In this document: positions 1-8,346 of the stretch, one piece after another
Layout of the letters: each line of letters opens with the position of its first letter
Numbering within the stretch: the first letter of the stretch is position 1
Source of the DNA: Paractinoplanes maris
GTDB lineage: Bacteria > Actinomycetota > Actinomycetes > Mycobacteriales > Micromonosporaceae
Length of the DNA stretch: 64,000 bases
Assembly: GCF_023544465.1 (NCBI RefSeq)
Contig: NZ_JALPVL010000010.1
Span: 338,407 to 402,406 of the forward strand
Direction of reading: 5' to 3'
Translations under genes and position numbers: made by a program
The notes under the pieces: generated by a model
Seen by the model: only the letters and a program-made list of their open reading frames with translations
Database searches by the model: none
What the model was told of the DNA's origin: nothing

Positions 1-2
1 TC

Positions 3-1286
3 CCGTTCGTGCTCACCTGGCGCCCGTCCCACCTGACCCGCCCCGAGCCGCTCGACGCCGTGCACCAGCTGGGTGTCACCGAGGGCTACTGGCGCGGCTG
101 GATCTCGGCCTGCACCTACGAGGGCGAGTGGCGCGACGCGGTGGTGCGCTCCCTGCTGACGCTCAAGGCCCTGACCTACGCCCCCACCGGCGGGATCGTC
201 GCGGCGGCCACCACCAGCCTGCCCGAGAAGCTGGGCGGCGTCCGCAACTGGGATTACCGCTTCTGCTGGCTGCGCGACGCCACGATCACCCTGCAATCGC
301 TGCTTTACAGCGGATTCCAGTCCGAGGCCACCGCCTGGCGCAAATGGCTCCTGCGGGCGATCGCCGGCAACCCCGCGGAGCTGCAGATCATGTACGGGGT
401 GGCCGGCGAGCGCCGCCTCGACGAGTACATCGCCCACTGGCTCACCGGCTACGACGGCAACCCGGTCCGGATCGGCAACGCCGCCGCCGAGCAGTTCCAG
501 CTCGACGTGTACGGCGAGGTCATGGACGCCCTGCACCAGGGCCGCCGGGCCGGGTTGAAGGCGGACGACCCGTCCTGGGGCCTGCAGGTCAAGCTGATGG
601 AGTTCGTCGAGGAGCACTGGCGCGATCCGGACGAGGGGATCTGGGAGGTCCGCGGCGGCTCCAAGCAGTTCGTCCACTCCAAGCTGATGGCCTGGGTGGC
701 CGCCGACCGGGCGGTCAAGGCGGTCGAGGAGTTCGGCCTGCAGGGCCCGGTCGAGCGCTGGGTGGCCCTGCGCGAGGAGATCCGCGAGGAGATCCTGACC
801 CGCGGCTACGACGCCTCCCGCCAGACGTTCACCCAGTTCTACGGCTCGGCCGAGCTGGACGCGTCGTTGCTGATGGTCCCGCTGGTCGGCTTCCTACCGG
901 CCAGCGACGAGCGGGTGGCCGGCACGGTGGCCGCGATCGAGCGCGAGCTGCTGGTCGACGGCTTCGTGCAGCGCTACACCCAGCACCACGACACCGATGT
1001 GGACGGTCTGCCCCCGGGCGAGGGTGCCTTCCTGGCCTGCACGTTCTGGCTGGCCGACAACTACGCCCTGATGGGCCGCCACGACGAGGCCCGCGAGACC
1101 TTCGCCCGCCTGCTGGCGCTGCGCAACGACGTCGGGCTGCTCTCGGAGGAGTACGACACCGAGGCCGGCCGCCTGGTCGGCAACTTCCCGCAGGCCTTCA
1201 GCCACGTCCCCCTGATCGACACGGCCCGCACGCTGACCGCGGCCCTGGCCCCCAGCGAGGCGAGGGCCACCGAAGGTCTGCGCTGA
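3..1286 (+). CDS. Glycoside hydrolase family 15 protein, 5' truncated by window edge
   Basis: C-terminal about 427 residues of a GH15 enzyme (glucoamylase / bacterial trehalase-like, (alpha/alpha)6 barrel, retaining no visible signal peptide because the start lies upstream). The reading frame is open to the first base, so the GTG at position 9 is not the true start. Family hallmarks are visible: the RNWDYRFCWLRDA element near the start of the barrel, FQLDVYGEVMDAL, PDEGIWEVRGG (region of the general acid) and the late LSEEYD...GNFPQAFSH block. In actinobacteria such proteins usually hydrolyse trehalose or alpha-glucans in the cytoplasm; the exact substrate cannot be read here. The stop codon lies within a TTCG-loop hairpin. 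Confidence 0.88.
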   Translation, partial: PFVLTWRPSHLTRPEPLDAVHQLGVTEGYWRGWISACTYEGEWRDAVVRSLLTLKALTYAPTGGIVAAATTSLPEKLGGVRNWDYRFCWLRDATITLQSLLYSGFQSEATAWRKWLLRAIAGNPAELQIMYGVAGERRLDEYIAHWLTGYDGNPVRIGNAAAEQFQLDVYGEVMDALHQGRRAGLKADDPSWGLQVKLMEFVEEHWRDPDEGIWEVRGGSKQFVHSKLMAWVAADRAVKAVEEFGLQGPVERWVALREEIREEILTRGYDASRQTFTQFYGSAELDASLLMVPLVGFLPASDERVAGTVAAIERELLVDGFVQRYTQHHDTDVDGLPPGEGAFLACTFWLADNYALMGRHDEARETFARLLALRNDVGLLSEEYDTEAGRLVGNFPQAFSHVPLIDTARTLTAALAPSEARATEGLR

Positions 1287-1328
1287 GGTGTTCGCACCTC
1301 GGGGGTCCTCATCGCGCCCGACGGGCGC
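1284..1328 (+). terminator. Tandem hairpins after GH15 gene
   Basis: Two stem-loops follow the GH15 stop: GAGGTG-TTCG-CACCTC (1285-1300, a perfect 6-bp stem with a stable UUCG tetraloop that includes the stop codon) and GCGCCC-GAC-GGGCGC (1314-1328). There is no U tract, which is common for actinobacterial terminators. Role as terminator is inferred. Confidence 0.5.
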
Positions 1329-1363
1329 TCCGCGTGGAGACCGGGGCCCACTAAGCTGCGATC

Positions 1364-2152
1364 ATGACAACCCTCGCTGACCGCACCATCGCGGCCCTGC
1401 GCGCCGAGCACGACGGCCTCGTGTCGGCGCTCGGCGCCTTCACGCCCGACCAGCTCACCGGCCCGTCCGGCGCCTCGGACTGGACCGTCGCGCAGGTCTA
1501 CTCCCACCTGGGCAGCGGTGCCGAGATCGCGCTGGCCGCCTTCCGGGCCGAGCTCGGCGAGGCGGAGACGCCCGGGCCCGATTTCAACCAGAGCGTGTGG
1601 GACCGGTGGAACGCCCTGAGCGCCGAGGCGCAGGCCGCCGGCTGGCGGACGTCGGACGAGGCGCTGGTGGCCGCGTTCGAGGCCCTGACGCCGGAGCAGC
1701 GCGAGACGGTGACGGTCAACCCGGGCTTCCTGCCGCAGCCGATCCCGCTGGCGTCGTTCGCCGGCATGCGGCTCAACGAGGTCGCCCAGCACAGCTGGGA
1801 CATCCGCGTCGCCGCCGACCCGGCGGCCGGGCTCACCAGCGACTCGGCGGACCTGCTGGCCGAGCACCTCAGCGGTGGCCTGGGCTTCCTGCTCGGCTTC
1901 ATCGCCAAGCCGGACGCCGTCGCCGAGCCGGTCGTCGCCGAGATCGCCGGCACGCCCTATCGCATCGAGATCGGCGACGACATCCGCCTGACCACCGAGC
2001 CGTCCACCGCCACCGCCACCTTCGACGGGCCGCTGGAGTCGGCGATGCGGCTGCTGGCCGGCCGCCTGACCGCGCCGTGGACCCCGGCCGCGGTCAAGGT
2101 GACCGGCAACGTCACCCTCGACGACCTGCGGGCCGCGTTCCCCGGGTTCTGA
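1364..2152 (+). CDS. Maleylpyruvate isomerase-family mycothiol-dependent enzyme
   Basis: A 262-residue cytosolic protein of the MDMPI family (DinB-like four-helix N-terminal domain, about residues 8-150, followed by an SCP2-like C-terminal domain). The metal-site pattern of the family is present: His48 (VYSHLG), Glu139 and His143 (NEVAQHSWD), an E-x3-H pair as in the Corynebacterium glutamicum enzyme. Members use mycothiol as cofactor in isomerisation or detoxification reactions; many are of unknown substrate, so maleylpyruvate itself is not claimed. Mycothiol dependence fits an actinobacterial host. It stands alone, separated from its neighbours by hairpins at 1284-1328 and 2163-2193. Confidence 0.85.
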   Translation: MTTLADRTIAALRAEHDGLVSALGAFTPDQLTGPSGASDWTVAQVYSHLGSGAEIALAAFRAELGEAETPGPDFNQSVWDRWNALSAEAQAAGWRTSDEALVAAFEALTPEQRETVTVNPGFLPQPIPLASFAGMRLNEVAQHSWDIRVAADPAAGLTSDSADLLAEHLSGGLGFLLGFIAKPDAVAEPVVAEIAGTPYRIEIGDDIRLTTEPSTATATFDGPLESAMRLLAGRLTAPWTPAAVKVTGNVTLDDLRAAFPGF

Positions 2153-2162
2153 CCTCGTCCGC

Positions 2163-2193
2163 GGATCGGGCGCCGGCGACCGGCGCCGGATCC
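2163..2193. terminator. Long GC-rich hairpin
   Basis: A stem of GGATC and GGCGCCGG on the left pairs with CCGGCGCC and GATCC on the right around a CGA loop, with one G/G mismatch. It sits 10 bp after the MDMPI stop and before the small membrane protein gene. A terminator role is inferred from position and stability. Confidence 0.55.
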
Positions 2194-2221
2194 GGGGCAC
2201 AGCCACACAGGAACGGGGAAC

Positions 2222-2557
2222 ATGCCGTCGAATCGGATCGCGACCAAGCGCTACGGCGGCCCGGCCGAGATCGCCGGGTTCGCCGGCGTTTTCGGCGTCC
2301 TGGTGATCATCGCCGCCGGCGTCCTTTTCTCCTCGGCCCACCTCCTGTCGGACGGTTGCGTCGCCGGTTCCGGGCAGGTGCTCTGCCCGATCGACGGCCC
2401 GGACTGGTCGCGGCCGCTGCCCGCGGCGGCCATCCTGCTGGGCCTGGTGGCCGGTCTCGTCGGTGTGGCGGCCGGCCGGCCGATCCGCAAGCCCGCCCTC
2501 GTCGCCGGGTACGTGCTGGTCGCGGTGGGTCTGGCCCTCAGCCTGCTGATCGGCTGA
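2222..2557 (+). CDS. Small membrane protein, unknown function
   Basis: A 111-residue protein with three predicted membrane segments (about residues 13-36, 59-82 and 88-109) separated by a short loop with two cysteines (SDGCVAGSGQVLCPIDGP). The Cys pair may lie outside the membrane and form a disulfide. The start ATG is preceded by a purine-rich AGGAACGGGG. No family recognised. It is convergent with a degraded NAD(P)H dehydrogenase gene only 9 bp after its stop. Confidence 0.7.
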   Translation: MPSNRIATKRYGGPAEIAGFAGVFGVLVIIAAGVLFSSAHLLSDGCVAGSGQVLCPIDGPDWSRPLPAAAILLGLVAGLVGVAAGRPIRKPALVAGYVLVAVGLALSLLIG

Positions 2558-2566
2558 GCGCGAGGC

Positions 2567-2898
2567 TCAGACGTCCCGGCCCGTCGCGGCGGCTGTCCGC
2601 AGGTGTTCGCGACGGGCGTCCGGTGAGGTGCCGCCCAGGACCTGGAACACGGTGCCGGCCGCCCGCGAGCCGATGCGGTCGGTGACCATCGTGGTGCGCA
2701 TGGCCGGGAGGACGCCGCTCGCGTTCAGCTCCGCTGCGGTGTAGCCCGCTGTGCACAGCACGACGGCCTTGCGCGTGCGGACCGGCGGGTCGGCGTGGTG
2801 GGCGAAGCCGGCGGTCACCCGGCCCGGAAGGCGGCGAGGACCTCGCGGGTGAAGCTCGGCCCGGCCGGATGCGCGTAGACGATGTGCACGTGAGCCAC
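2567..2898 (-). pseudogene. Remnant of flavodoxin-fold NAD(P)H dehydrogenase (quinone)
   Basis: Two pieces of one family member lie in different frames. The GTG at 2898 opens VAHVHIVYAHPAGPSFTREV, the first strand and FMN-phosphate loop of the Flavodoxin_2 family, which hits a stop at 2815. The downstream frame then reads GFAHHADPPVRTRKAVVLCTAG and continues with MRTTMVTDRIG...LGGTSP to a stop at 2567, matching the C-terminal third. About 80 residues of the middle (substrate and dimer region) are missing, so an internal deletion with a frame change is the simplest reading. A functional product is unlikely. Confidence 0.7.
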
Positions 2899-2962
2899 GC
2901 CGCCATTGTGCGGGTCGGCCGGGCCGGCGGATTCTGTCGTACCCGGCACGTAGGTTGTCGGC

Positions 2963-4942
2963 ATGACGGAGACCGCCCTCACCGAAGCCGACTTCACCGC
3001 CGCCGTCGGCCAGGCGCAGGCCGCCGCCAAGTCGTATTACGACACCGGCGACGTGCTGATGACCGACGCCGACTACGACGCCCTGCTCGACCGCATCGCC
3101 GGGGCGAAGCAGGCGCACCCCGAGTGGGACGACCGCGGGCTGACCACCCAGGTGGCGGCGGGCGTCTCCGGTGGTGGCGACGTCCGGCACCCGGTACCGA
3201 TGATGTCCCTCGGCAAGATCAACGGCGACGACGGCGTCCGGGGTTTCGTCGCCACCCTCGGCGGCGAGCCCTGCCTGGTCGAGGTCAAGCTCGACGGGCT
3301 CGCGATCCGGGTGGAATACCGGGCGGGCCGGCTCACCCTGGCCGCCCTGCGCGGCGACGGCAGCACCGGCGAGGACGTCACCGCCCAGGTCCTGCGCGGC
3401 GTCGCCGGCCTGCCCGCCCGGCTCCGCAGCGGGTGGACGGGGGAGGTCCGCGGCGAGGTCTACATGACCGTCAGCGACTTCGAGGCGGCCGGCGCCAACC
3501 GGGTGGCGGCCGGCGGCAAGCCGTTCATCAACTCGCGCGGTGCGGTCGCCGGCTCGATCCGCACCGTCGACCGGGCCTATGAGGCACCGATGACGTTCGC
3601 GGCCTACGACCTCTCCGGCGAGTTCGCCTCCCACCGCGAGCGGATGGCCCACGCGGCCGAGCTGGGCTTCTCCGTGGCCGGGCGGCTCGCCACCGGCGAG
3701 ATCCAGGTCGCGGCCGACGCCGACGCCGCGCTGGCCGCCATCGCGGGCATCGGCGAGCTGCGCCGCAGCCTCGAGTTCCCGATCGACGGCGCGGTGCTCA
3801 CCGCCGACCTCGAGTCGACCCGCCGCCGGCTGGGCTCCGGCAGCCGCACACCGCACTGGGCCGCCGCGTTCAAATACCCGGCCGACACCGGCTCCACCGT
3901 GCTGCGCGACATCGAGGTCCGGGTCGGGCGGACCGGGCGCATCTCGCTGCGGGCCGTGCTCGACCCGGTCTTCGTCGACGGCACCACCATTTCGTACGCG
4001 ACCTTGCACAACCCCAAGTTCGTCGAGGATCAGGGTCTCGCCATCGGCCAGACCGTCGCCGTGTGGCGGGCCGGCGACGTGATCCCGCGGGTGACCGCGC
4101 CGATCGGCGAGCAGCCGCACGGCCTCACCCCGTGGACGCCACCCGAGACCTGCCCCCAGTGCGGCGAGCCGTGGGACAAATCGAGCCTGCTCTGGCGCTG
4201 CCACACCGCGTCGTGCAGCGCCACCAACGCCCTGGAGTATTGGTGCAGCCGCGAGGCCATGGACGTCGAGGGCGCCGGTGAGGCGCTCTGCGTCGCCCTG
4301 GTCAGCACCGGCCTGGCCAACGACGTCGCCGACCTCTACGCGCTCACCGAGGACCAGCTGGCCGAGCTGCCGGTCGGCACCACCAAGGCCGGCGGCGTCG
4401 TCCTGCTCGGCAAGCTCAACGCGGCCAAGGTCGTGGCGTCGCTCGAGCGCAGCAAGGGCCAGCCGTTCAACCGGGTCATCACCGGCCTCGGCATCCGGAT
4501 GACCGGCCGCAGTGTCGGCCGCTGGCTGGCCGCCCGCTTCAAGACCATGGACGCGTTGCGCGCGGCCACCGTCGAGGAGATCGCCGAGATCGACAAGATG
4601 GGCCTGATCAAGGCGCAGCACGTGGTCGACGGCCTCGCCGCCATGGCCAGCGTCATCGACCGGCTGGCCGCCGCCGGCGTCACCATGAGCGTCCCCGAAA
4701 CCGAGGGCGACAAGCCCCTGGAGGGCCGGACCTACGTGGTCAGCGGCAGCGTCCCCGGTTACACCCGCACCACCGTGAGCGAGCGCATCGAGCAACTGGG
4801 CGGCCGGGCCACCGGCAGCGTCTCCGCCACCACCACCGCCCTGGTCACCGCCGAGACCACCACGACCAAGGCCATCAAGGCGGCCAAGCTCGGCATCCCC
4901 ATCATCGACCCGGCCGAGTTCGCCGAGCTGCTCGCGGGCTAG
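2963..4942 (+). CDS. ligA: NAD-dependent DNA ligase (LigA family, divergent)
   Basis: A 659-residue NAD+-dependent DNA ligase, sealing nicks by adenylating an active-site lysine. The adenylation motif is VKLDGLA with Lys109; other core elements follow: RGDGSTGEDVT, NSRGAVAGS, FKYPAD, VGRTGR in the OB fold and RAGDVIPRV. Four zinc cysteines are Cys397, Cys400, Cys413 and Cys418. HhH segments and a C-terminal BRCT domain (about 580-655) complete the family layout. The N-terminal Ia domain and several loops look more divergent than in housekeeping LigA, so this may be a second, accessory ligase; that requires the rest of the genome. It ends 3 bp from the end of the convergent gene at 4945. Confidence 0.92.
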   Translation: MTETALTEADFTAAVGQAQAAAKSYYDTGDVLMTDADYDALLDRIAGAKQAHPEWDDRGLTTQVAAGVSGGGDVRHPVPMMSLGKINGDDGVRGFVATLGGEPCLVEVKLDGLAIRVEYRAGRLTLAALRGDGSTGEDVTAQVLRGVAGLPARLRSGWTGEVRGEVYMTVSDFEAAGANRVAAGGKPFINSRGAVAGSIRTVDRAYEAPMTFAAYDLSGEFASHRERMAHAAELGFSVAGRLATGEIQVAADADAALAAIAGIGELRRSLEFPIDGAVLTADLESTRRRLGSGSRTPHWAAAFKYPADTGSTVLRDIEVRVGRTGRISLRAVLDPVFVDGTTISYATLHNPKFVEDQGLAIGQTVAVWRAGDVIPRVTAPIGEQPHGLTPWTPPETCPQCGEPWDKSSLLWRCHTASCSATNALEYWCSREAMDVEGAGEALCVALVSTGLANDVADLYALTEDQLAELPVGTTKAGGVVLLGKLNAAKVVASLERSKGQPFNRVITGLGIRMTGRSVGRWLAARFKTMDALRAATVEEIAEIDKMGLIKAQHVVDGLAAMASVIDRLAAAGVTMSVPETEGDKPLEGRTYVVSGSVPGYTRTTVSERIEQLGGRATGSVSATTTALVTAETTTTKAIKAAKLGIPIIDPAEFAELLAG

Positions 4943-4944
4943 CG

Positions 4945-6459
4945 CTACTGCAAGGCGCCCAGGCCCTGCAGGATCTGGACGACGTCGGCCAGGAAGGCGG
5001 TGCCGCCGGTGGCGATCGCGGTTCGGCTCGGCGGCCCCTCCCGATCGCCGGCGGAGGCTCGGCCACCGGTCCGCGTTCCCGCATCCGCCCGAGCCAGGTG
5101 CGGGACGAAGGCGCTCATCGGAGTGGCCTTCAGCGTCACCTCGGCGGCTTCGCGGGCGGCGACGGCCTCGTCGAGGTCCTGTTCCGCCGCGCGGAGCTCG
5201 GCCTGCCGGACGATCAGTTGCTCATCCCGGACGACGCCGGGGATCTGCGCCCGGACGGCGCCGTCCAGATGCCGCCAGTGATCGTCGAGCTCCGCGTCGG
5301 CCAGCGGGGCACGGGATGCGAGCAGCTCGAGAAAGGCCTCCCGGTCGGCCCGGTCGGTCAGGCCGACCAGGCGCGGCAGGTCATCCGGTGAGCGGTCGAG
5401 GTGGCTGAGGGCGGCGGTCAGTGCGTCCGCCATCATCGTGGCCAGGTGAGGGTTGTCGGTCACCGGTTCCAACAGCCAGGTCTTGCTCAACCGGCGGACC
5501 GTCACATGAAAGGTACGGGCGGCCGAGGCGAGCTCCGGATCGGTCAGCAGGGCACGCAGCGTGTCCGTGCCGAGATGGTCGCCGCCGGCACGCAGTGCGG
5601 CCGCGGCCACGGTGTGCCGATCGTCCTCGGTCAGCTTCGCCGCCCATCCGAAGACCTCGCGCGGAGCCGACGGGAACCTGGCGAGGATCCGGTCGGCGCG
5701 GCCCAGACCGGCGATGCCGCGGCGAACGGCGGAGCTCATGTCGTCCGCGTGTTCCAGGCGTTCCAAGACCTCGACACTCCGACGGGCGTTTCGCAAGTCT
5801 TGTTCGCGGCCCGCCACGGCGTCCGCGGCCTCCCGCGCCCGCTCGGCGGCCCGCAGGAACGCCTGCGTGCCGGGCTCAGCAACGTAGGTGGCGATCGCGT
5901 CCTTGAGGGTGGACCACGCCGTTTCCTCGTCGGCCAGGGAGATGACAGCACAACTGTCGTCATCCGACGCGGCCGGGTCGTCCATCGCGACGATGCACGG
6001 CAGATAGGAACGGCTGAGCCCGAGGTGAGCGGCGAACTTCAAACTCCACTGCGGGTCGGCCTGATAGAACGCGGCGGCGGGAATCGAGCCCGTCCCGAAC
6101 CGTTTGGCGACGGCCTGGGTCACCTCCCGTCCACCCGAGGTGGTTTCGGGGAGCTCGATCGTCGGGCCGCCCCTTGCCGGCGGGCGTCTCGACACGGTCC
6201 GCGAGCCCGTGTGCAACCGGCCGGACGGATCGTTGCGGCCGTGCAGCACCGCCCGGTCGAGCAGCACGAGGAAGGCCAGCGCTTCACTCGTCTCGACGTC
6301 GACCGCCGCGCCGAACTTCTCGAGGAATCGCACCGCGGGCCCGTCGACCGACCGGGCGAGGTAGATCAGATAGCCGCAGTACGGGTGCCCCAGCATCGTC
6401 TTCGGCCGGTCGAGGACCCGCCGCAGGGCATCCGCATCCGGGATGAACACGCCGTACAT
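4945..6459 (-). CDS. Unrecognised 504-residue protein
   Basis: No family recognised. The N-terminus (MYGVFIPDADALRRVL...GYLIYLARS) looks folded and globular, followed by a polar segment, then an alpha-helical body with charged coiled-coil-like stretches (for example REAADAVAGREQDLRNARRS and a second one near the C-terminus, RQAELRAAEQDLDEAVAARE). No signal peptide or membrane segment. The upstream ATG at 6558 is open, but the ATG at 6459 is preferred because the extra 33 residues are low quality and would run under the divergent gene starting at 6524. Codon use is like the neighbours. Its gene ends 3 bp from ligA in tail-to-tail arrangement. Confidence 0.7.
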   Translation of the reverse strand: MYGVFIPDADALRRVLDRPKTMLGHPYCGYLIYLARSVDGPAVRFLEKFGAAVDVETSEALAFLVLLDRAVLHGRNDPSGRLHTGSRTVSRRPPARGGPTIELPETTSGGREVTQAVAKRFGTGSIPAAAFYQADPQWSLKFAAHLGLSRSYLPCIVAMDDPAASDDDSCAVISLADEETAWSTLKDAIATYVAEPGTQAFLRAAERAREAADAVAGREQDLRNARRSVEVLERLEHADDMSSAVRRGIAGLGRADRILARFPSAPREVFGWAAKLTEDDRHTVAAAALRAGGDHLGTDTLRALLTDPELASAARTFHVTVRRLSKTWLLEPVTDNPHLATMMADALTAALSHLDRSPDDLPRLVGLTDRADREAFLELLASRAPLADAELDDHWRHLDGAVRAQIPGVVRDEQLIVRQAELRAAEQDLDEAVAAREAAEVTLKATPMSAFVPHLARADAGTRTGGRASAGDREGPPSRTAIATGGTAFLADVVQILQGLGALQ

Positions 6460-6523
6460 GGGCCGAGTCCAGGTGCCGTCGAGGCGGCCTGCGCCCACCG
6501 GTTGTCCGTGCCAGGATGATCGC

Positions 6524-6832
6524 GTGCCGTACGGATACATCGCCTCCATGAAGACCAAGCCGGGTCACCGCGACGAGGTGGCCGCCATCCTCACCGGTGG
6601 TGCTGACGGGCTGCGGGCGGCCGGCTGCCACCTCTACCTGGTGGGCCTGGCCGAGACCGACGACGTGACCATCTGGGTGACCGAGGTCTGGGAGTCCAAG
6701 GAACGCCACGACGCCTCGCTGCGGTTGCCGGCCACCCGGGCCGCGATCGCCCGGGCCATGCCCATGCTGACCGGCGAGTTCACCGGCCAGGAGACGGCCA
6801 TCGCCGGCGGTCTCGGGCTGGGCCTGAGCTGA
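6524..6832 (+). CDS. Antibiotic biosynthesis monooxygenase (ABM)-like protein
   Basis: A 102-residue protein with the ferredoxin-like ABM fold pattern: a first strand YIASMKTKPGHRDEV, a helix, then LVGLAETDDVTIWVTEVWES and ERHDASLRLPATRAAIARA. These small dimeric proteins act as putative quinol monooxygenases or binding proteins; substrate unknown. The GTG at 6524 is chosen over the in-frame upstream start at 6443 because the domain begins there. The next gene starts on the last base of its stop codon, so the two are translationally coupled. Confidence 0.75.
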   Translation: MPYGYIASMKTKPGHRDEVAAILTGGADGLRAAGCHLYLVGLAETDDVTIWVTEVWESKERHDASLRLPATRAAIARAMPMLTGEFTGQETAIAGGLGLGLS

Positions 6833-7020
6833 TGGACGCCGACCAGCAGCGGCTGCTGACCCTGGCCAAGCAGCTGCGCGACGCCGCCGAGGCGGCCGGG
6901 CGGGCCGATGTGGTGGCGCAGGTCGACGACGTGATCCTGCTGCTGGCGCACGCCGAGCCGCCGGCCGGCGAGACCAAGACCAACGTCGTCCTGCGCATTC
7001 TCGACGGGCTCGGTTTCTGA
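6832..7020 (+). CDS. Small helical protein, unknown function
   Basis: A 62-residue acidic and helical protein (LLTLAKQLRDAAEAAGRADVV...VDDVILLLAHAE...VLRILDGLGF). The ATG overlaps the stop of the ABM-like gene (TGATG), so it is probably co-expressed with it. No domain recognised. A role as a partner or regulator of the ABM-like protein is only suggested by coupling. Confidence 0.65.
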   Translation: MDADQQRLLTLAKQLRDAAEAAGRADVVAQVDDVILLLAHAEPPAGETKTNVVLRILDGLGF

Positions 7021-7227
7021 GCGGGCCCGAGTCCTCATGATCAGCTATAGGCATCGATCGCGCCGGGGCTTACGATCACGGAAACGGCCGGAGACGGCAG
7101 CGGAGTCCGTCTGATCTGCAAAAAGATTGTCGCCGGGTGGATGCCTTGCGGACGCCTGCTGTCAAGCAAGCACTTTCATGATCACCCAGCGCGTCCCGAT
7201 CCGGGGCGCGCAGAGGGAGGAACAACG

Positions 7228-8346
7228 GTGCGTCCCATTACCCGCACGATCGCCATCACTGTGGCGGTCACCACCATAGCCGCCGTGACGGCCTGCTCGC
7301 CGCCCGAGAAGGAGACCGCTTCCTCGGGTTCGGGCGCGGCGACCGCCGCCAGCGCGGCCGACCTGGGCGGCATCGACAAGCTGGTCGAGGCGGCCAAGGC
7401 CGAGGGCCAGCTCAATGTGATCGCGCTGCCGCCGACCTGGGCGAACTACGGCGAGATCATCAAGGCCTTCGGTGACAAGTACAGCATCAAGGTGAACTCG
7501 GCCCAGCCGGACGGCTCGAGCCAGGACGAGATCAACGCGGCCAACCAGCTCAAGGGCCAGGGTGGCGCGCCGGACGTGTTCGACCTCGGTGCCACGGTCG
7601 CGACGGCCAACGTCGCCATGTTCGCGCCGTACAAGGTCGAGAAGCACGCCGAGATCCCGGAGGACCTGAAGGACCCGGGCGGCGCCTGGACGAACGACTA
7701 CGGCGGCTACATGTCGGTCGGCTACGACAGCGCCAAGGTGCCCGCCCCGACCAGCCTGGCCGACCTGCTCAAGCCGGAGTACAAGGGCAAGGTCGCGCTC
7801 AACGGCGACCCGACCCAGGCCGGTTCCGCGTTCGGCGCCGTGCAGGCCGCCTCGCTCGGCAACGGCGGCACGGTCGAGGACATCAAGCCCGGTGTCGACT
7901 ATTTCGGCAAGCTCAAGAAGGCCGGCAACCTGCTGCCCGTCGACCCCGACTCGGCCAGCATCCAGTCCGGTCAGACCCCGGTCGTCTTCGACTGGGACTA
8001 CCTGAACGCGGCCGAGGCCACCAAGCTCAAGACCTGGAAGACCTTCGTCCCCAGCGGTGCGGTCCTCGGCTCGTACTATGTGCAGGCCATCAACAAGGAC
8101 GCTCCGCACCCGGCCGCCGCGCGGCTGTGGCAGGAGTTCCTCTACTCCGACGAGGGCCAGAACCTGTGGCTCAAGGGTGGCGCCCGTCCGGTGCGGGCCG
8201 AGGCCATGGAGAAGGCCGGCACCATCGACAAGGCCGCGTTCGCCGCGCTGCCCAAGATCGACGGCGAACCGGTGATCCCGACCGAGGCCCAGAACACCAA
8301 GGCCAAAGAGATCCTGGCGTCGGACTGGGCCAAGGCCATTGGCTGA
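7228..8346 (+). CDS. ABC transporter substrate-binding lipoprotein
   Basis: A 372-residue family 1 extracellular solute-binding protein. The N-terminus is a lipoprotein signal (TIAAVTAC, lipidated Cys23) followed by a Ser/Ala-rich linker; the mature part begins GGIDKLVEAAKAEGQLNVIALP and shows the two-lobe type-2 periplasmic binding layout seen in Fe(III)/spermidine-type binding proteins (NGDPTQAGSAFGAVQAASLG, VVFDWDYLNA). The GTG start is placed by a GGGAGG element at about 7214. It heads a four-gene operon with two permeases and an ATPase. The substrate (metal, polyamine, phosphonate or other anion) cannot be decided from sequence. Confidence 0.88.
   Translation: MRPITRTIAITVAVTTIAAVTACSPPEKETASSGSGAATAASAADLGGIDKLVEAAKAEGQLNVIALPPTWANYGEIIKAFGDKYSIKVNSAQPDGSSQDEINAANQLKGQGGAPDVFDLGATVATANVAMFAPYKVEKHAEIPEDLKDPGGAWTNDYGGYMSVGYDSAKVPAPTSLADLLKPEYKGKVALNGDPTQAGSAFGAVQAASLGNGGTVEDIKPGVDYFGKLKKAGNLLPVDPDSASIQSGQTPVVFDWDYLNAAEATKLKTWKTFVPSGAVLGSYYVQAINKDAPHPAAARLWQEFLYSDEGQNLWLKGGARPVRAEAMEKAGTIDKAAFAALPKIDGEPVIPTEAQNTKAKEILASDWAKAIG

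Noticed and set aside
2567..4795. 742-residue minus-strand ORF opposite the DNA ligase
   Set aside because: It is antisense to a clear LigA gene and has the His/Asp/Gly/Arg-rich shadow composition of GC-rich coding DNA. Only its last part (2567-2820) matches a real family and is called as a pseudogene.
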